Origin: an uncultured Methanobrevibacter sp.
Lineage (GTDB): Archaea > Methanobacteriota > Methanobacteria > Methanobacteriales > Methanobacteriaceae
Length of the DNA stretch: 17,820 nucleotides
Direction: 5' to 3'
NCBI RefSeq assembly: GCF_900314695.1
Contig: NZ_OMWD01000046.1
Span: 1-17,820, forward strand
Part shown: positions 1 through 8,773 of the stretch, in pieces
Layout of the letters: each line of letters begins with the position of its first letter
Numbering within the stretch: the stretch's first letter is position 1
The notes under the pieces: generated by a model
Databases searched by the model: none
The model's input: the letters and a program-made list of their open reading frames with translations, nothing else
What the model was told of the DNA's origin: nothing
Translations under genes and position numbers: made by a program

Positions 1-369
1 GCTGAAGCAGATGCAAAAAGACAAGAAGAAATTGAAATCAGAAACAATGCAGACTCATTAATTTACACTTCAGAAAAAACCTTAGATGAACTCAAAGATA
101 AAGTATCTGAAGATGAAAAAACTAAAGTCGAAGGACTTGTAGCTGAATTAAGAGAACTTATAGCTGGCGATGATATTGATGCCATTAAAGCAAAGTCTGA
201 TGAATTATCCAATGTAGTTCAAGAAATTGGTGCTAAAATTTATCAACAAGCACAGGCAGAAGCTCAAGCTCAGCAAGCTCAACAAGAAGCTGGTGGAGCA
301 GATCCTAATGCAGGTGCTAAAGACAAAGATGATGACACAATTGATGCAGACTATGAAGTAAAAGACTAG
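1..369 (+). CDS. dnaK: Chaperone protein DnaK (Hsp70), C-terminal 122 residues; 5' end outside the window
   Basis: The reading frame is open from base 1 and stops with TAG at 367-369. What is visible is the helical lid of the Hsp70 substrate-binding domain (charged Glu/Lys/Asp-rich helices with NNADSLIY and LAELRELI-like segments), then an Ala/Gln-rich flexible stretch and an acidic tail ending in DADYEVKD. That tail matches the DADFEEVKD type of end found in bacterial DnaK. The ATPase and beta-sandwich parts lie upstream of the window. DnaK is the ATP-driven cytosolic chaperone that works with DnaJ and GrpE, and dnaJ follows 136 bp downstream on the same strand. A bacterial-type DnaK in an archaeon is known from this lineage and is considered an ancient acquisition. 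The family call is secure; only the truncation limits it. Confidence 0.93.
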   Translation, partial: AEADAKRQEEIEIRNNADSLIYTSEKTLDELKDKVSEDEKTKVEGLVAELRELIAGDDIDAIKAKSDELSNVVQEIGAKIYQQAQAEAQAQQAQQEAGGADPNAGAKDKDDDTIDADYEVKD

Positions 370-401
370 AATTAATAATAATGTTTTATTAAATTGTTGG
401 G

Positions 402-436
402 AAATATAATAAAATCAGAAATCAGAATCAATCAAT
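402..436 (+). promoter_or_regulatory. Possible dnaJ promoter with short direct repeats
   Basis: An AT-rich TATA-like stretch (AAATATAATAAAA, 402-414) lies about 95 bp before the dnaJ ATG. It is followed at once by closely spaced copies of ATCAG/ATCAA (414-436). With archaeal spacing of about 25 bp from the TATA box, transcription would start near 430-435, so the repeats would sit between the TATA box and the start, where many archaeal repressors bind. A weak 7-bp hairpin (372-392) follows the dnaK stop, and a T-rich run lies at 462-484; either could end dnaK transcripts. The promoter call is inference from position and composition. Confidence 0.3.
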
Positions 437-505
437 AAACTAACAATGAGATAAAACTACTATTATTTTTTCTATTTATTTTTTAAAAGATACTAAGGTG
501 AATAA

Positions 506-1648
506 ATGGCAGACAAGCGAGATTATTATGAAGTTCTTGGAGTAGACAAATCTGCAGATGAAAAGACAATTAAAAAAGCTTATCGTAAATTAGCCAGAAA
601 ATACCATCCAGACGTTTGTGATGAGCCAGATGCTGAAGAAAAATTTAAAGAGGTAAGTGAAGCTTACGCTGTCTTGTCAGATGATGAAAAACGTCAAAGA
701 TATGACCAATATGGTCATGCTGGAATGGATGGATTTACTGCAGAAGATTTCTATCAAAACGTGAACTTTGAAGATATTTTCCAAGGTTTCGATATTGGAA
801 ACATATTTGACATGTTTGGTTTTGGTGGAGGCTCTCGTTCACGCGGAAGAACCGGTCCTCAAAGGGGTTCAGACATATATACTGAAGTTCCAATTACTTT
901 AGAAGAGGCATTCACCGGATGCGACAAAGAAATCAAGATTACAAGAAGTGAACTATGCCCTACATGCCATGGTTCCAAATCCAAGCCAGGTGTTGAACCT
1001 GAAACCTGTAAAACATGTGGCGGAACAGGACAAATTAAAGAAGTCAGCAATACAATTTTAGGCCAAATGGTAAATGTAAGGCCATGTAGAGAATGTAACG
1101 GTACTGGAAAAATCATTACAGAACCATGTCCTGACTGTCATGGAAAAGGCAGTAAAAGAAAAACCAAAACAATTAAAATTGAGATTCCAGAAGGAGTTGA
1201 TGAAGGCAACCATTTAAGAGTTTCCGGTGAAGGAAACTGTGGTGAAGCATCAGGCCTTGAAGGAGATTTGATTGTAACAGTTCACATTAAGAAAAATAAA
1301 CAATTTGAACGTGAAGGAGATCATTTATACTACGAGCAGCAAATTAGTTTCCCACAGGCAGCATTAGGTGATGTAATAAGCATTCCAACTATCGAAGGAA
1401 AAGAAGTTGAATTTAAAATTGCACCAGGAACACAAAGCGGAACCGTGTTTAAATTGAGAGGACAAGGTATGACATCATACAGACATTCAGGTAGAGGAAA
1501 CATGTATGTCAAAGCCAATGTTGTAGTTCCTAAAAAATTAAACTCAAAACAAAAAGAAATTCTCACTGAATTTGCTGAAATCAGTGGCGATGAAATTAAA
1601 CATGTTGAAAAAGGAATCTTTGACAGAGTCAAAGATGCGATGAAATAG
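506..1648 (+). CDS. dnaJ: Chaperone protein DnaJ (Hsp40), full length
   Basis: This 380-residue type I Hsp40 is complete. The J-domain covers roughly residues 5-70, with the HPD motif at 34-36 that stimulates DnaK ATPase. A Gly/Phe-rich linker follows (about 77-112). The zinc-binding domain has four cysteine pairs: CPTC 151-154, CKTC 168-171, CREC 194-197 and CPDC 208-211. The first motif reads CPTCHGSK, lacking the last glycine of the usual CxxCxGxG. Residues from about 220 form the two C-terminal substrate-binding beta domains and the dimerisation end. The start is set by AAGGTG at 495-500, five bases before the ATG. It lies downstream of dnaK and acts with it in the cytosol to hold and refold unfolded proteins. 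Length and domain order are normal for the family. Confidence 0.97.
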   Translation: MADKRDYYEVLGVDKSADEKTIKKAYRKLARKYHPDVCDEPDAEEKFKEVSEAYAVLSDDEKRQRYDQYGHAGMDGFTAEDFYQNVNFEDIFQGFDIGNIFDMFGFGGGSRSRGRTGPQRGSDIYTEVPITLEEAFTGCDKEIKITRSELCPTCHGSKSKPGVEPETCKTCGGTGQIKEVSNTILGQMVNVRPCRECNGTGKIITEPCPDCHGKGSKRKTKTIKIEIPEGVDEGNHLRVSGEGNCGEASGLEGDLIVTVHIKKNKQFEREGDHLYYEQQISFPQAALGDVISIPTIEGKEVEFKIAPGTQSGTVFKLRGQGMTSYRHSGRGNMYVKANVVVPKKLNSKQKEILTEFAEISGDEIKHVEKGIFDRVKDAMK

Positions 1649-1674
1649 ATTAGCCATTTTTGCTAATTTATTTT
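1649..1674 (+). terminator. dnaJ terminator hairpin with T-rich tail
   Basis: ATTAGC (1649-1654) pairs with GCTAAT (1662-1667) across a 7-base loop and is followed by TTATTTTC. The stem starts at the base after the dnaJ stop codon. Moderate strength. Confidence 0.6.
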
Positions 1675-2002
1675 CACCCCACCATATTAATTTTAGACAT
1701 GATTAAAACCACACCCCAACTAATTTTTACAATATAATTATATCTACATCAAATTATTTTTAATGAACCCTTTGAAAATAGGCTTTTTAATTATGTGAAT
1801 GTAACTGTTATCACACAAGTTTTGAAATTTTCAAAATTATCAGAAATCACCCATATTTTGCTCGAAATTTTTAGGCAATTTAAACGAAATAATGATTAAT
1901 TAAATAACATGCTAAAAATATTAATTGCATTAAAATAAGTGGTAAACCAATTAAAAATAATGTCTATTTTAAAAATAGCAACTATGAATTTAGACATCTA
2001 CA
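1675..2002. other. Non-coding spacer between convergent genes
   Basis: These 328 bases hold no credible gene on either strand: reading frames are short and have no ribosome binding site. The spacer separates dnaJ from the convergent adhesin-like gene. The only structure noted is an imperfect inverted repeat at 1820-1836 (TTTTGAAA, one base, TTTCAAAA), which is AT-rich enough to arise by chance. No tRNA-like fold or recognisable RNA gene was seen. Confidence 0.6.
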
Positions 2003-2040
2003 TGAAAAAATAAAAAAAGTATAGAGATTAAAAATCTCTA
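2003..2040 (-). terminator. Terminator of the 975-bp-repeat adhesin gene
   Basis: TAGAGAT (2022-2028) pairs perfectly with ATCTCTA (2034-2040) across a 5-base loop. Read on the minus strand, it is followed by ACTTTTTTTATTTTTT. The TAG stop (2040-2038) forms the base of the stem, so the coding end and the terminator overlap. Confidence 0.75.
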
Positions 2041-5000
2041 TTTTTTAACTGTAATTTTAACAGATTTTGTGGATGCTTTGTAGTAAGCATTTCCAGCAAA
2101 CTTAACAGTAGCTTTGTAAGAACCTGCTTTAGTCAATTTGGTAATTTTGAAAGTAGCTTTACCTTTTGCATTGGTAGTAGCTTTATAGGTTTTACCTTTA
2201 ACTTTTAAGGTTACTTTGACTTTTTTAATAGCTTTATTTTTATTGTCTTTTAAAACTACAGCATATTTTTTAACTTTAGTTTTAGCTTTAAATGCTTTAG
2301 ATTTAGCAGTTATTTTAGTTGCTTGTTTGGTGATTTTAATTGTTGAAGTTGCACTGGATTTCACATAATTATTATCACCAGCGAATTTCATAGTTAACTT
2401 ATAAGATCCTGTTTTAGTTGCTGAAAGTTTGTAGCTGATTACACCTGCTGGATTAGTAGTGTAAGTTTTTGTTTTACCATTAAAAGTAATTGAAACTGTT
2501 TTATTTGCTAATCCATTTCCTTTCATATCCACTAAAGTTAATTTGAAGTTATATCCTGATTTAACTTTAGTTAATAAAACAGTTACAGATGAAGATGCTT
2601 TAATAGCGGAAGCGGAAGCATCTACTGTAATCGGAGTTGAAATATCCTTAGGACCATATTTTTCATTACCTTCAAATGAAGTTTTTGCAACATAATAACC
2701 AGCATCCAAGTCAACTACAAATGCAGCATAACCTTCATCGTCAGTTGTTGCATTGTAAGTCATATTGTTGACAGTTGAGAAAAGAGTAATGTTTTCAAGT
2801 GGAATACCATTTTCGTCATATGCCATTACAACATAGATTACACCATCAGCATATTCAGTATATACTCTTGGAGATGCTAAAATTACTTTATAATCAGGAG
2901 TATTACTTGAAACAGTGGCATTTTCTGCTCCAACAACAGCATTATTACCTACACCTTTTGCACCTGCTAAATAGTTATCTTTAACTGTTGCTTTATTGTT
3001 AGTTAAATTAATAGCTGAATCACCAGTAGTTTGAATATTGTTATTAGTAATTGTAGAAGTACCTTTAACAACTTTAATACCGATATTTTGAACTCCAAAG
3101 CCTTCCCAAACAGATTCGTTACCTACATTAGAACCTTTTGCGGAAATTATGTTGTTGTCAACCACTAAATTAGATCCTCTGTATGCAATTCCAGTAGTAT
3201 AATTACCTGCTAGAACAACATTATTACCAGTTACATTACTTTCAACATCACCTAATGAGAATCCGAATATGTTATATGCGTCACCAGTAATATCATTACC
3301 TAAATAAGCTGCTGAAACGTTAGCACCATTCATACCAGAGTAAATACCGTAAGCGGAAGTAAGAGATTTTACTGAAATTCCGTTATCTTTTACAACTCCA
3401 GTAGCAGGGCCTTCGATATCGATACCGTTAGAGTAATAATTGGATGTTGAATCAATGGTATTTGCTTCAATATTGAAATTATCACCAGTAATTATTAATC
3501 CGTAGATATAATTATTTCCTTCAGATGTAATTTTGTTATTGGAAATTACAGCATTGTCTGAATTTTTGAAATCTACAGAGTAAATAGTATCAAAACTTCC
3601 AACAACATCGATAAATTTAACATTTACTTCATTATTATCAAAAGTAGTACCATTAGATTTTTCAACAACAATACCTTCGGAAATAGGAGAGCTTACCCAA
3701 TTACCACTACCAGAAGGCACTTCAGCCCAAGGCACATAAGCAGAAATCAAATCTAAGTCAAATTTATTAGAATTAATTACAGCACCTTCAACATCATTAA
3801 TATAAACAGCATTGTTGATACCTGTACCATTTGTAGCACCTTGATAGTCAACAGTGTTATTGGAAACTATTAAACTAGCAGCATCTACAGCATAAATTGC
3901 ATAAGCATTTTTATCAGTATTAGCAATAGTATTTATAAAGTTACCAGTTAATGAAGCTTCAGTTTCATTATTGAGAATAGAAACACCTTTACCCGGACCG
4001 GCAATAATGTTGTTGTTAATGTTCACATTACCTTTAATAACTTTAATACCTACAGTTTCAACACCAAATCCTTCCCAAATTGACTCATTACCATTTTCAC
4101 TTGAGTCTAATACAACGCGATTGTCAGCAATGGTTAATTTGGAACCTCTATAAGCAATACCAGTAGTATAATTACCTTTTAAATCAATAAAGTTATTTAC
4201 AATATTACTGTCCACATCGCCAACAGACATACCGAATACATTGTAAGAAATGCCTGAAATTTCATTACCAGTGTAGTTAGCATTTACATCTGCACCATTC
4301 ATACCAGAATAAATACCGTAAGCACTAACTCCACTTATTACTATAACACCATTATTTTCAACAACACCATTAGCAGGACCTTCAATATCAATACCATTAG
4401 CATAATATTCGCCAGCAGAAGTTATGTTATTAGCCCTTACTGTGAAATCATTACCTGAAAGAATAATTCCATAAATATAATCTTTACCCACAGAAGTAAT
4501 TTCATTATTTGTGATTACAGCGTTATTGGAATTTTTGAAGTCTACAGAGTAAATGGTATCATAACCGTATTCAGTAATGACATCAGTGAAATTAGTAAAT
4601 ACAGTATTACTATCAAAAGTAACATTATTAGAATCTTCAACAACAATACCTTCACTAATAGGAGCACTTATCCAATTTCCACTACCGGAAGGCACTTCAA
4701 TCCAAGCAACATCAGCAGAAACTAAATCTAGGTCAAATTTATTTCCATTTACAATAGCTCCATCAGCATTATAAAGATAAATTGCATTATTGACTCCGGT
4801 ACCTTTGGTAGTACCTTGATAATCGATATGGTTGTCAACAATTTTTAAACTAGCAGTATCATTAGCATAAATTGCATAAGCATTTTTATCAACATTAGCG
4901 ACAGTATTAATCATGTTATTTTTTAATACCACATTAGTTTCATTGCCTTTTACGGAAACACCTTTACCAGGACCAGCAATTACATTATCAACAATATTTG

Positions 5001-6321
5001 CAGTACCTTTAATAACTTTAATACCGACAGCTTCAACACCAAATCCTTCCCAGATAGATTCATTTCCTACTTCAGAAGAATTTAAAACAAATTTATTGCC
5101 ACTAGCGGATAAAGATACTCCCCTATAAGCCATACCAGTAGTATAATTACCATTAATTAAAACAGTGTTGTTTATAACATTGCTTGAAACATCACCTAAT
5201 GAAAAAGCAAAGATGTTGTATGCTTCACCAGCAATTTCATTTCCGCTGTAATTTGCAGTTACATCTGCACCATTCATACCTGAATAAATACCATAAGCAC
5301 TGCTGCCAGATTTAACTTCAATGACATTGTCTTCCACTACACCTGCAGCAGGACCTTCAATATCAATACCATTAGCATAATAATCTCCAGTAGATTTAAT
5401 ATTATTAGCTCTTAATGTGAAATCATTATCAGAAATAATAATACCATAGATATAATCTTTACCAACGGAAGTAATATTGTTATTAACAATTACGGCACCA
5501 GATGTTCCTGAAAAATCAACAACATAAATAGTGTCGTAACCATAGGAAGTAACAACACCAGAATAAGTAGTATTTATATCATTACTATCTAAAACAGGAC
5601 CATTTGAATCTCTTACAATAATAGTTCCACTAATTGGACTACTTACCCAATTTCCACTACCTGCAGGGACTTCTGCCCAACCGACATCAGCGGAAACAAT
5701 TTTAGCCTTAATTTTGTTGCCGCTAATTATAGCATTATTGGAATTTGAAACACGAATCGCATAGTTTACTTCCCATCCTGTTGTAGCACCGACATAATTA
5801 ATGATATTGTTTATAATTTTTAAATTATCTGCAAAATCAGCATTAATTGCATATCCATTAATACCGGCATTTGCATTAAAATTAATAGTAGAATCTTCGA
5901 TTAATACATCAGATGCATTGGAAACTGAAATTCCAAATTCACCTTTATCTTGATTAATAGTTAAACCGGAAATAATAACATCACTAGATTTGACATCTAT
6001 AGAAATGTTAGTTAATACTGCATCATTACCGCTTATTTTAATTGAGCGGTTAAGAACAATATTATCTACCCCAACATTAGAAATATCTCCACTAAATACC
6101 AATTCATCTGAAGTAACATTACTCAATAGAGATCCAGTACTATCAAAATAATTATTAAAATTATCTTTAGTTACAACATTTTCATCTGCACTCACTGCTT
6201 GAGAATTTTCATCAACAGCAAGTGGCTCATCGATAACAATTTCATTATCAATAGCTACGACATCTGTAGCATTGTCACTAGCAAAAGCTGCGCTTAATGA
6301 CAACATTACTACAGAAAGCAT
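2038..6321 (-). CDS. Secreted adhesin-like protein: triple-repeat parallel beta-helix plus three Ig-like domains
   Basis: Coordinates run from the first ATG (1,427 aa), but the real start is probably ATC at 6354. GAGGTG (6365-6360) lies five bases before it, and the 11 added residues give the signal peptide its missing basic n-region (KAK), ahead of a hydrophobic core ending in AFA-SDN. Residues about 60-1145 are right-handed beta-helix with many Asn-rich turns (pectate-lyase/NosD-like architecture), built from three 325-residue repeats. Three Ig-like domains follow (about 1150-1228, 1238-1328, 1330-1427), each with the K-G-K-A/T-T turn typical of ALP stalks. The last is strongly Lys-rich and could bind the anionic wall. 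NxS/T sequons are abundant. No membrane anchor is visible at the C-terminus. A role in binding to partner cells or surfaces is inferred from the ALP family; no ligand can be read from the sequence. Confidence 0.88.
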   Translation of the reverse strand: MLSVVMLSLSAAFASDNATDVVAIDNEIVIDEPLAVDENSQAVSADENVVTKDNFNNYFDSTGSLLSNVTSDELVFSGDISNVGVDNIVLNRSIKISGNDAVLTNISIDVKSSDVIISGLTINQDKGEFGISVSNASDVLIEDSTINFNANAGINGYAINADFADNLKIINNIINYVGATTGWEVNYAIRVSNSNNAIISGNKIKAKIVSADVGWAEVPAGSGNWVSSPISGTIIVRDSNGPVLDSNDINTTYSGVVTSYGYDTIYVVDFSGTSGAVIVNNNITSVGKDYIYGIIISDNDFTLRANNIKSTGDYYANGIDIEGPAAGVVEDNVIEVKSGSSAYGIYSGMNGADVTANYSGNEIAGEAYNIFAFSLGDVSSNVINNTVLINGNYTTGMAYRGVSLSASGNKFVLNSSEVGNESIWEGFGVEAVGIKVIKGTANIVDNVIAGPGKGVSVKGNETNVVLKNNMINTVANVDKNAYAIYANDTASLKIVDNHIDYQGTTKGTGVNNAIYLYNADGAIVNGNKFDLDLVSADVAWIEVPSGSGNWISAPISEGIVVEDSNNVTFDSNTVFTNFTDVITEYGYDTIYSVDFKNSNNAVITNNEITSVGKDYIYGIILSGNDFTVRANNITSAGEYYANGIDIEGPANGVVENNGVIVISGVSAYGIYSGMNGADVNANYTGNEISGISYNVFGMSVGDVDSNIVNNFIDLKGNYTTGIAYRGSKLTIADNRVVLDSSENGNESIWEGFGVETVGIKVIKGNVNINNNIIAGPGKGVSILNNETEASLTGNFINTIANTDKNAYAIYAVDAASLIVSNNTVDYQGATNGTGINNAVYINDVEGAVINSNKFDLDLISAYVPWAEVPSGSGNWVSSPISEGIVVEKSNGTTFDNNEVNVKFIDVVGSFDTIYSVDFKNSDNAVISNNKITSEGNNYIYGLIITGDNFNIEANTIDSTSNYYSNGIDIEGPATGVVKDNGISVKSLTSAYGIYSGMNGANVSAAYLGNDITGDAYNIFGFSLGDVESNVTGNNVVLAGNYTTGIAYRGSNLVVDNNIISAKGSNVGNESVWEGFGVQNIGIKVVKGTSTITNNNIQTTGDSAINLTNNKATVKDNYLAGAKGVGNNAVVGAENATVSSNTPDYKVILASPRVYTEYADGVIYVVMAYDENGIPLENITLFSTVNNMTYNATTDDEGYAAFVVDLDAGYYVAKTSFEGNEKYGPKDISTPITVDASASAIKASSSVTVLLTKVKSGYNFKLTLVDMKGNGLANKTVSITFNGKTKTYTTNPAGVISYKLSATKTGSYKLTMKFAGDNNYVKSSATSTIKITKQATKITAKSKAFKAKTKVKKYAVVLKDNKNKAIKKVKVTLKVKGKTYKATTNAKGKATFKITKLTKAGSYKATVKFAGNAYYKASTKSVKITVKK
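2990..5851 (-). repeat. Three tandem ~975-bp (325-aa) intragenic repeats
   Basis: Matching anchors recur at a fixed period. The codons for AYAI lie at 5851, 4876 and 3901, and those for GSGNW near 5641, 4666 and 3691; both steps are exactly 975 bp. The WEGFG anchors lie at 5041, 4066 and 3097, so the third copy is 6 bp shorter there, because GYDTIY in copies 1 and 2 is replaced by a segment two residues shorter ending SFDTIY in copy 3. Conserved blocks include YYANGIDIEGPA, SAYGIYSGMNGA, NYTTGIAYRG and NESIWEGFGV. Segments between these blocks diverge. The boundaries are approximate. Confidence 0.9.
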
Positions 6322-6351
6322 GATTAATGAAATAAATAAACTTTTTGCTTT

Positions 6352-6365
6352 GATAATTTCACCTC
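6352..6365 (-). promoter_or_regulatory. Ribosome binding site with ATC at the start position (adhesin gene)
   Basis: GAGGTG occupies 6365-6360, AAATT is the spacer, and the next codon is ATC (6354-6352), in frame with the first ATG at 6321. The nearby ATG-start genes dnaJ and the DUF1002 gene have the same 5-base spacing. The ATG at 6321 is 38 bases from the site, too far to be served by it. Confidence 0.6.
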
Positions 6366-6430
6366 ATTTTAATATAATTAAAATAAACAATAGCCATGAA
6401 AATCATAATTAATTGAAAAAAAAATTGACT

Positions 6431-6475
6431 ATATGCATATAAGTTATATTTTAAAAATATTTAAATGTATTTAAA
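6431..6475 (-). promoter_or_regulatory. Promoter region of the intact adhesin gene: twin TATA boxes and a palindrome
   Basis: Two TTTAAATA boxes on the minus strand (6475-6468 and 6465-6458) lie 10 bp apart. About 25 bp downstream is the perfect 10-bp palindrome ATATGCATAT (6431-6440), roughly where transcription would begin. This implies a leader of about 80 bases. It is read from pattern and spacing only. Confidence 0.45.
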
Positions 6476-6482
6476 GAAAAAT

Positions 6483-6516
6483 TGAAAAAAAAGTAAAATA
6501 AAGGTTAAATAACCTT
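6483..6516 (-). terminator. Terminator after the split adhesin gene
   Basis: AAGGTT (6501-6506) pairs with AACCTT (6511-6516) across a 4-base loop. On the minus strand the stem is followed by TATTTTACTTTTTTTT. The TAA stop (6517-6515) overlaps the stem. Confidence 0.7.
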
Positions 6517-8773
6517 ATTTTTTAATCTGTATAGTATTCTTAATAGTACATCCACCATAACTTGAAGTTATTGTGAATTTACCTACTTTTAAATTTTTGA
6601 TAGCGGCAGTTGCAACACCTTTTTTGTTTGTTTTAGCAGAATACTTTTTACCACTAATTTTAAAAGTAATCTTTTTACCCTTTAAGACTTTACCTTTTTT
6701 ATCCACTAATTTAGTGGAGAATTTAATTGTTTTGGCTTTTTTATGCACTATATTTTTTGCAGACAAAGTTGCTTTAAAGACAATATTATTGGATGTGGAA
6801 ACACCACCATAAGTTGCAGCAATAGTATACTTGCCCACGCCTAACTTAACTGAAGCGGTTGCATAACCTGATTTATCAGTTTTGGATTTTATTGTTTTGC
6901 CATTGACTTTGAAATTGACAACTTTTCCGGCACCTACAGCCTTACCCTTAGTGTCCAATATGCGGACTTTATACTTTACAGTGTTTCCATAATAAACGGA
7001 GTAATTCTTGCCTCCAGATATAGGATTAACAATAAGTACTTTTGATGTAAGAGTATTTTCAGAGTATTTGCCTTCAGCAGGTGAATTAACAGTTGCCTGA
7101 TAAGAACCCGCTTTGGCATCTGCAGGCAATACAAGTTTTCCTTCATCATTTGAAGTAATTGAATAGGTAGTTGAACCAAGTTTCACAGATACTTTTTTAT
7201 TTCCAATAATATTGCCATTGGAATCTTTTAAAGTACCTAATATTCCTTTGACATACATGTTGGAATTAATAGATATCATAACATCGAGTCTTGGTGAAAC
7301 AGTTAATTTAGACTCAACACTTGCATCATTATAATTGCTTAACCCAGATATGTCTGCACGAACAATGTAATCACCAGTACCCAATGAAACAGGAAGTTCA
7401 TAGGATATTTTTGCAATACCCTGACTATCCGATACTGCTGTTCCCATAGGGAAGTCTCTAGCACTTTGCCTGTTAAATTTAACAGTAGCTTCTTTAATTG
7501 GATTGCCTAAAGGATCAATAATTTTTAAAGAAATTGATTGAGTATCACCCTGAGTCATTGTTATATTCTCAAATGTCACAATAACATCAGCTTTATTAAC
7601 ATCAACCAACATTTCATAGACAGATAATTTGTAATTTTCCTTAAACAGTTGTGCTGTAAATCGATAGGTTGCAGGAGTGTAAGTTTCATCAAAGGCGTAG
7701 TTATAAACAGCACCACCATTTGAAACTGTTGTATCACCTATAAATTTATCATCCCAATCATAAAATTTGACAACAGCACCATTTAATTCATTACCACAGG
7801 TTAAAATAAATTGACCATTTCCCAAATATTTAATTTCACTTACGTTAATAGCATAATTAGCAATGAAGACATAATTGTCAGAAATCTCATTTCCAATTGT
7901 GTTGTTTACTGCAGCATTACCAATGCCTTTTTCTGAATCCAAATAATTATCCACAATAACATTATCAATAGCTTCATTATCAATTATAATTGCATAACCT
8001 TTGGTTGAAGTAATATTATTGGCATTTATTCTGTTATTTGAAGAATTTGATCTAAGATATATTCCTGCATTTCCGCATTTAATTGAATCCAAGTTTCTAA
8101 TAGTCAACTCTTCACCATTACCGTTTGCAGATATGATATTGTTTGAAATAATATTTTCTTTACAAATAGAAAGCAAGATTCCATAAACCTGTTTTGCATC
8201 AGTTTTAAAATCATTGCCGATTATTACATTACCATCAGAGGATAATGCTTCAATTCCATAAATAACTTCTGAATTCAAAGTAACGTCATTTCCTTCAATA
8301 GTGGTCATTTTTGACAGTTCCAATGTAATTCCATAAGTAACACCATTTGCATTTAAGAAAATGACATTGTCTTTTAAGATTGTTCCTTCAGATTCAGCAC
8401 CCACAATTAAACCAGTAGCAAAATACGGACTTTCAAGAGTTATGATATTGCCTTCAAAAGTATTGTTTGTAGCGCCTTGACCTTCAGGAGCTTTATGACC
8501 AGTGTTATAACCTAAAACACCCATTCCATAAACATAATTGTCTTTGCCTTTTACATTAACAATATTGTTTGAAAAAACATTGTTATGACTATTGAAATAT
8601 AAATCTATACCGACTAGTGAGTTAGTAGAGTTGTCTTTGCCAGTGGTTGAATGGACTTCAGCTAATTTGGAAGTGACATTTACATTATTTCCTGAAACTA
8701 CATTATTTGATGAGTATAATAATAAAATTCCGTATGTTTGATAAATTTCGGAAATAACATGCGCTCCATCCAT
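6515..8773 (-). CDS. 3' fragment of a frameshifted adhesin-like gene: beta-helix and Ig-like domains
   Basis: This fragment is 752 aa from its first ATG, but the frame is open upstream to about 8895 through further YCIDGNELVIDGKS units, so the ATG at 8773 is just the Met of a variant unit (YCMDG). Residues about 1-310 continue a parallel beta-helix with NN-rich turns and short YGI/YGM segments. From about 320 on there are four or five Ig-like domains of the Big_1/ALP-stalk type with D-K-x-G-x-A motifs, becoming Lys-rich towards the end. There is no signal peptide. The nearest GGTGA is about 12 bases before the ATG and is itself repeat sequence, so independent translation would make a mislocalised cytosolic protein. 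It is best read as the second half of the gene starting at 11100. Its sequence shows no other decay, which suggests a recent or reversible break. Confidence 0.85.
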   Translation of the reverse strand: MDGAHVISEIYQTYGILLLYSSNNVVSGNNVNVTSKLAEVHSTTGKDNSTNSLVGIDLYFNSHNNVFSNNIVNVKGKDNYVYGMGVLGYNTGHKAPEGQGATNNTFEGNIITLESPYFATGLIVGAESEGTILKDNVIFLNANGVTYGITLELSKMTTIEGNDVTLNSEVIYGIEALSSDGNVIIGNDFKTDAKQVYGILLSICKENIISNNIISANGNGEELTIRNLDSIKCGNAGIYLRSNSSNNRINANNITSTKGYAIIIDNEAIDNVIVDNYLDSEKGIGNAAVNNTIGNEISDNYVFIANYAINVSEIKYLGNGQFILTCGNELNGAVVKFYDWDDKFIGDTTVSNGGAVYNYAFDETYTPATYRFTAQLFKENYKLSVYEMLVDVNKADVIVTFENITMTQGDTQSISLKIIDPLGNPIKEATVKFNRQSARDFPMGTAVSDSQGIAKISYELPVSLGTGDYIVRADISGLSNYNDASVESKLTVSPRLDVMISINSNMYVKGILGTLKDSNGNIIGNKKVSVKLGSTTYSITSNDEGKLVLPADAKAGSYQATVNSPAEGKYSENTLTSKVLIVNPISGGKNYSVYYGNTVKYKVRILDTKGKAVGAGKVVNFKVNGKTIKSKTDKSGYATASVKLGVGKYTIAATYGGVSTSNNIVFKATLSAKNIVHKKAKTIKFSTKLVDKKGKVLKGKKITFKISGKKYSAKTNKKGVATAAIKNLKVGKFTITSSYGGCTIKNTIQIKK

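Noticed and set aside
859..1116. Minus-strand frame inside dnaJ
   Set aside because: It is a shadow of a well-conserved gene on the other strand, with no family resemblance or start signal.
1820..1836. Inverted repeat TTTTGAAA/TTTCAAAA in the convergent spacer
   Set aside because: It is pure A/T apart from single G/C bases, lies far from both gene ends, and is likely by chance at this base composition.
8771..8773. ATG at 8773 as a genuine independent gene start
   Set aside because: It is a repeat-unit Met (YCMDG) in a frame open further upstream, with no spaced ribosome binding site and no signal peptide.
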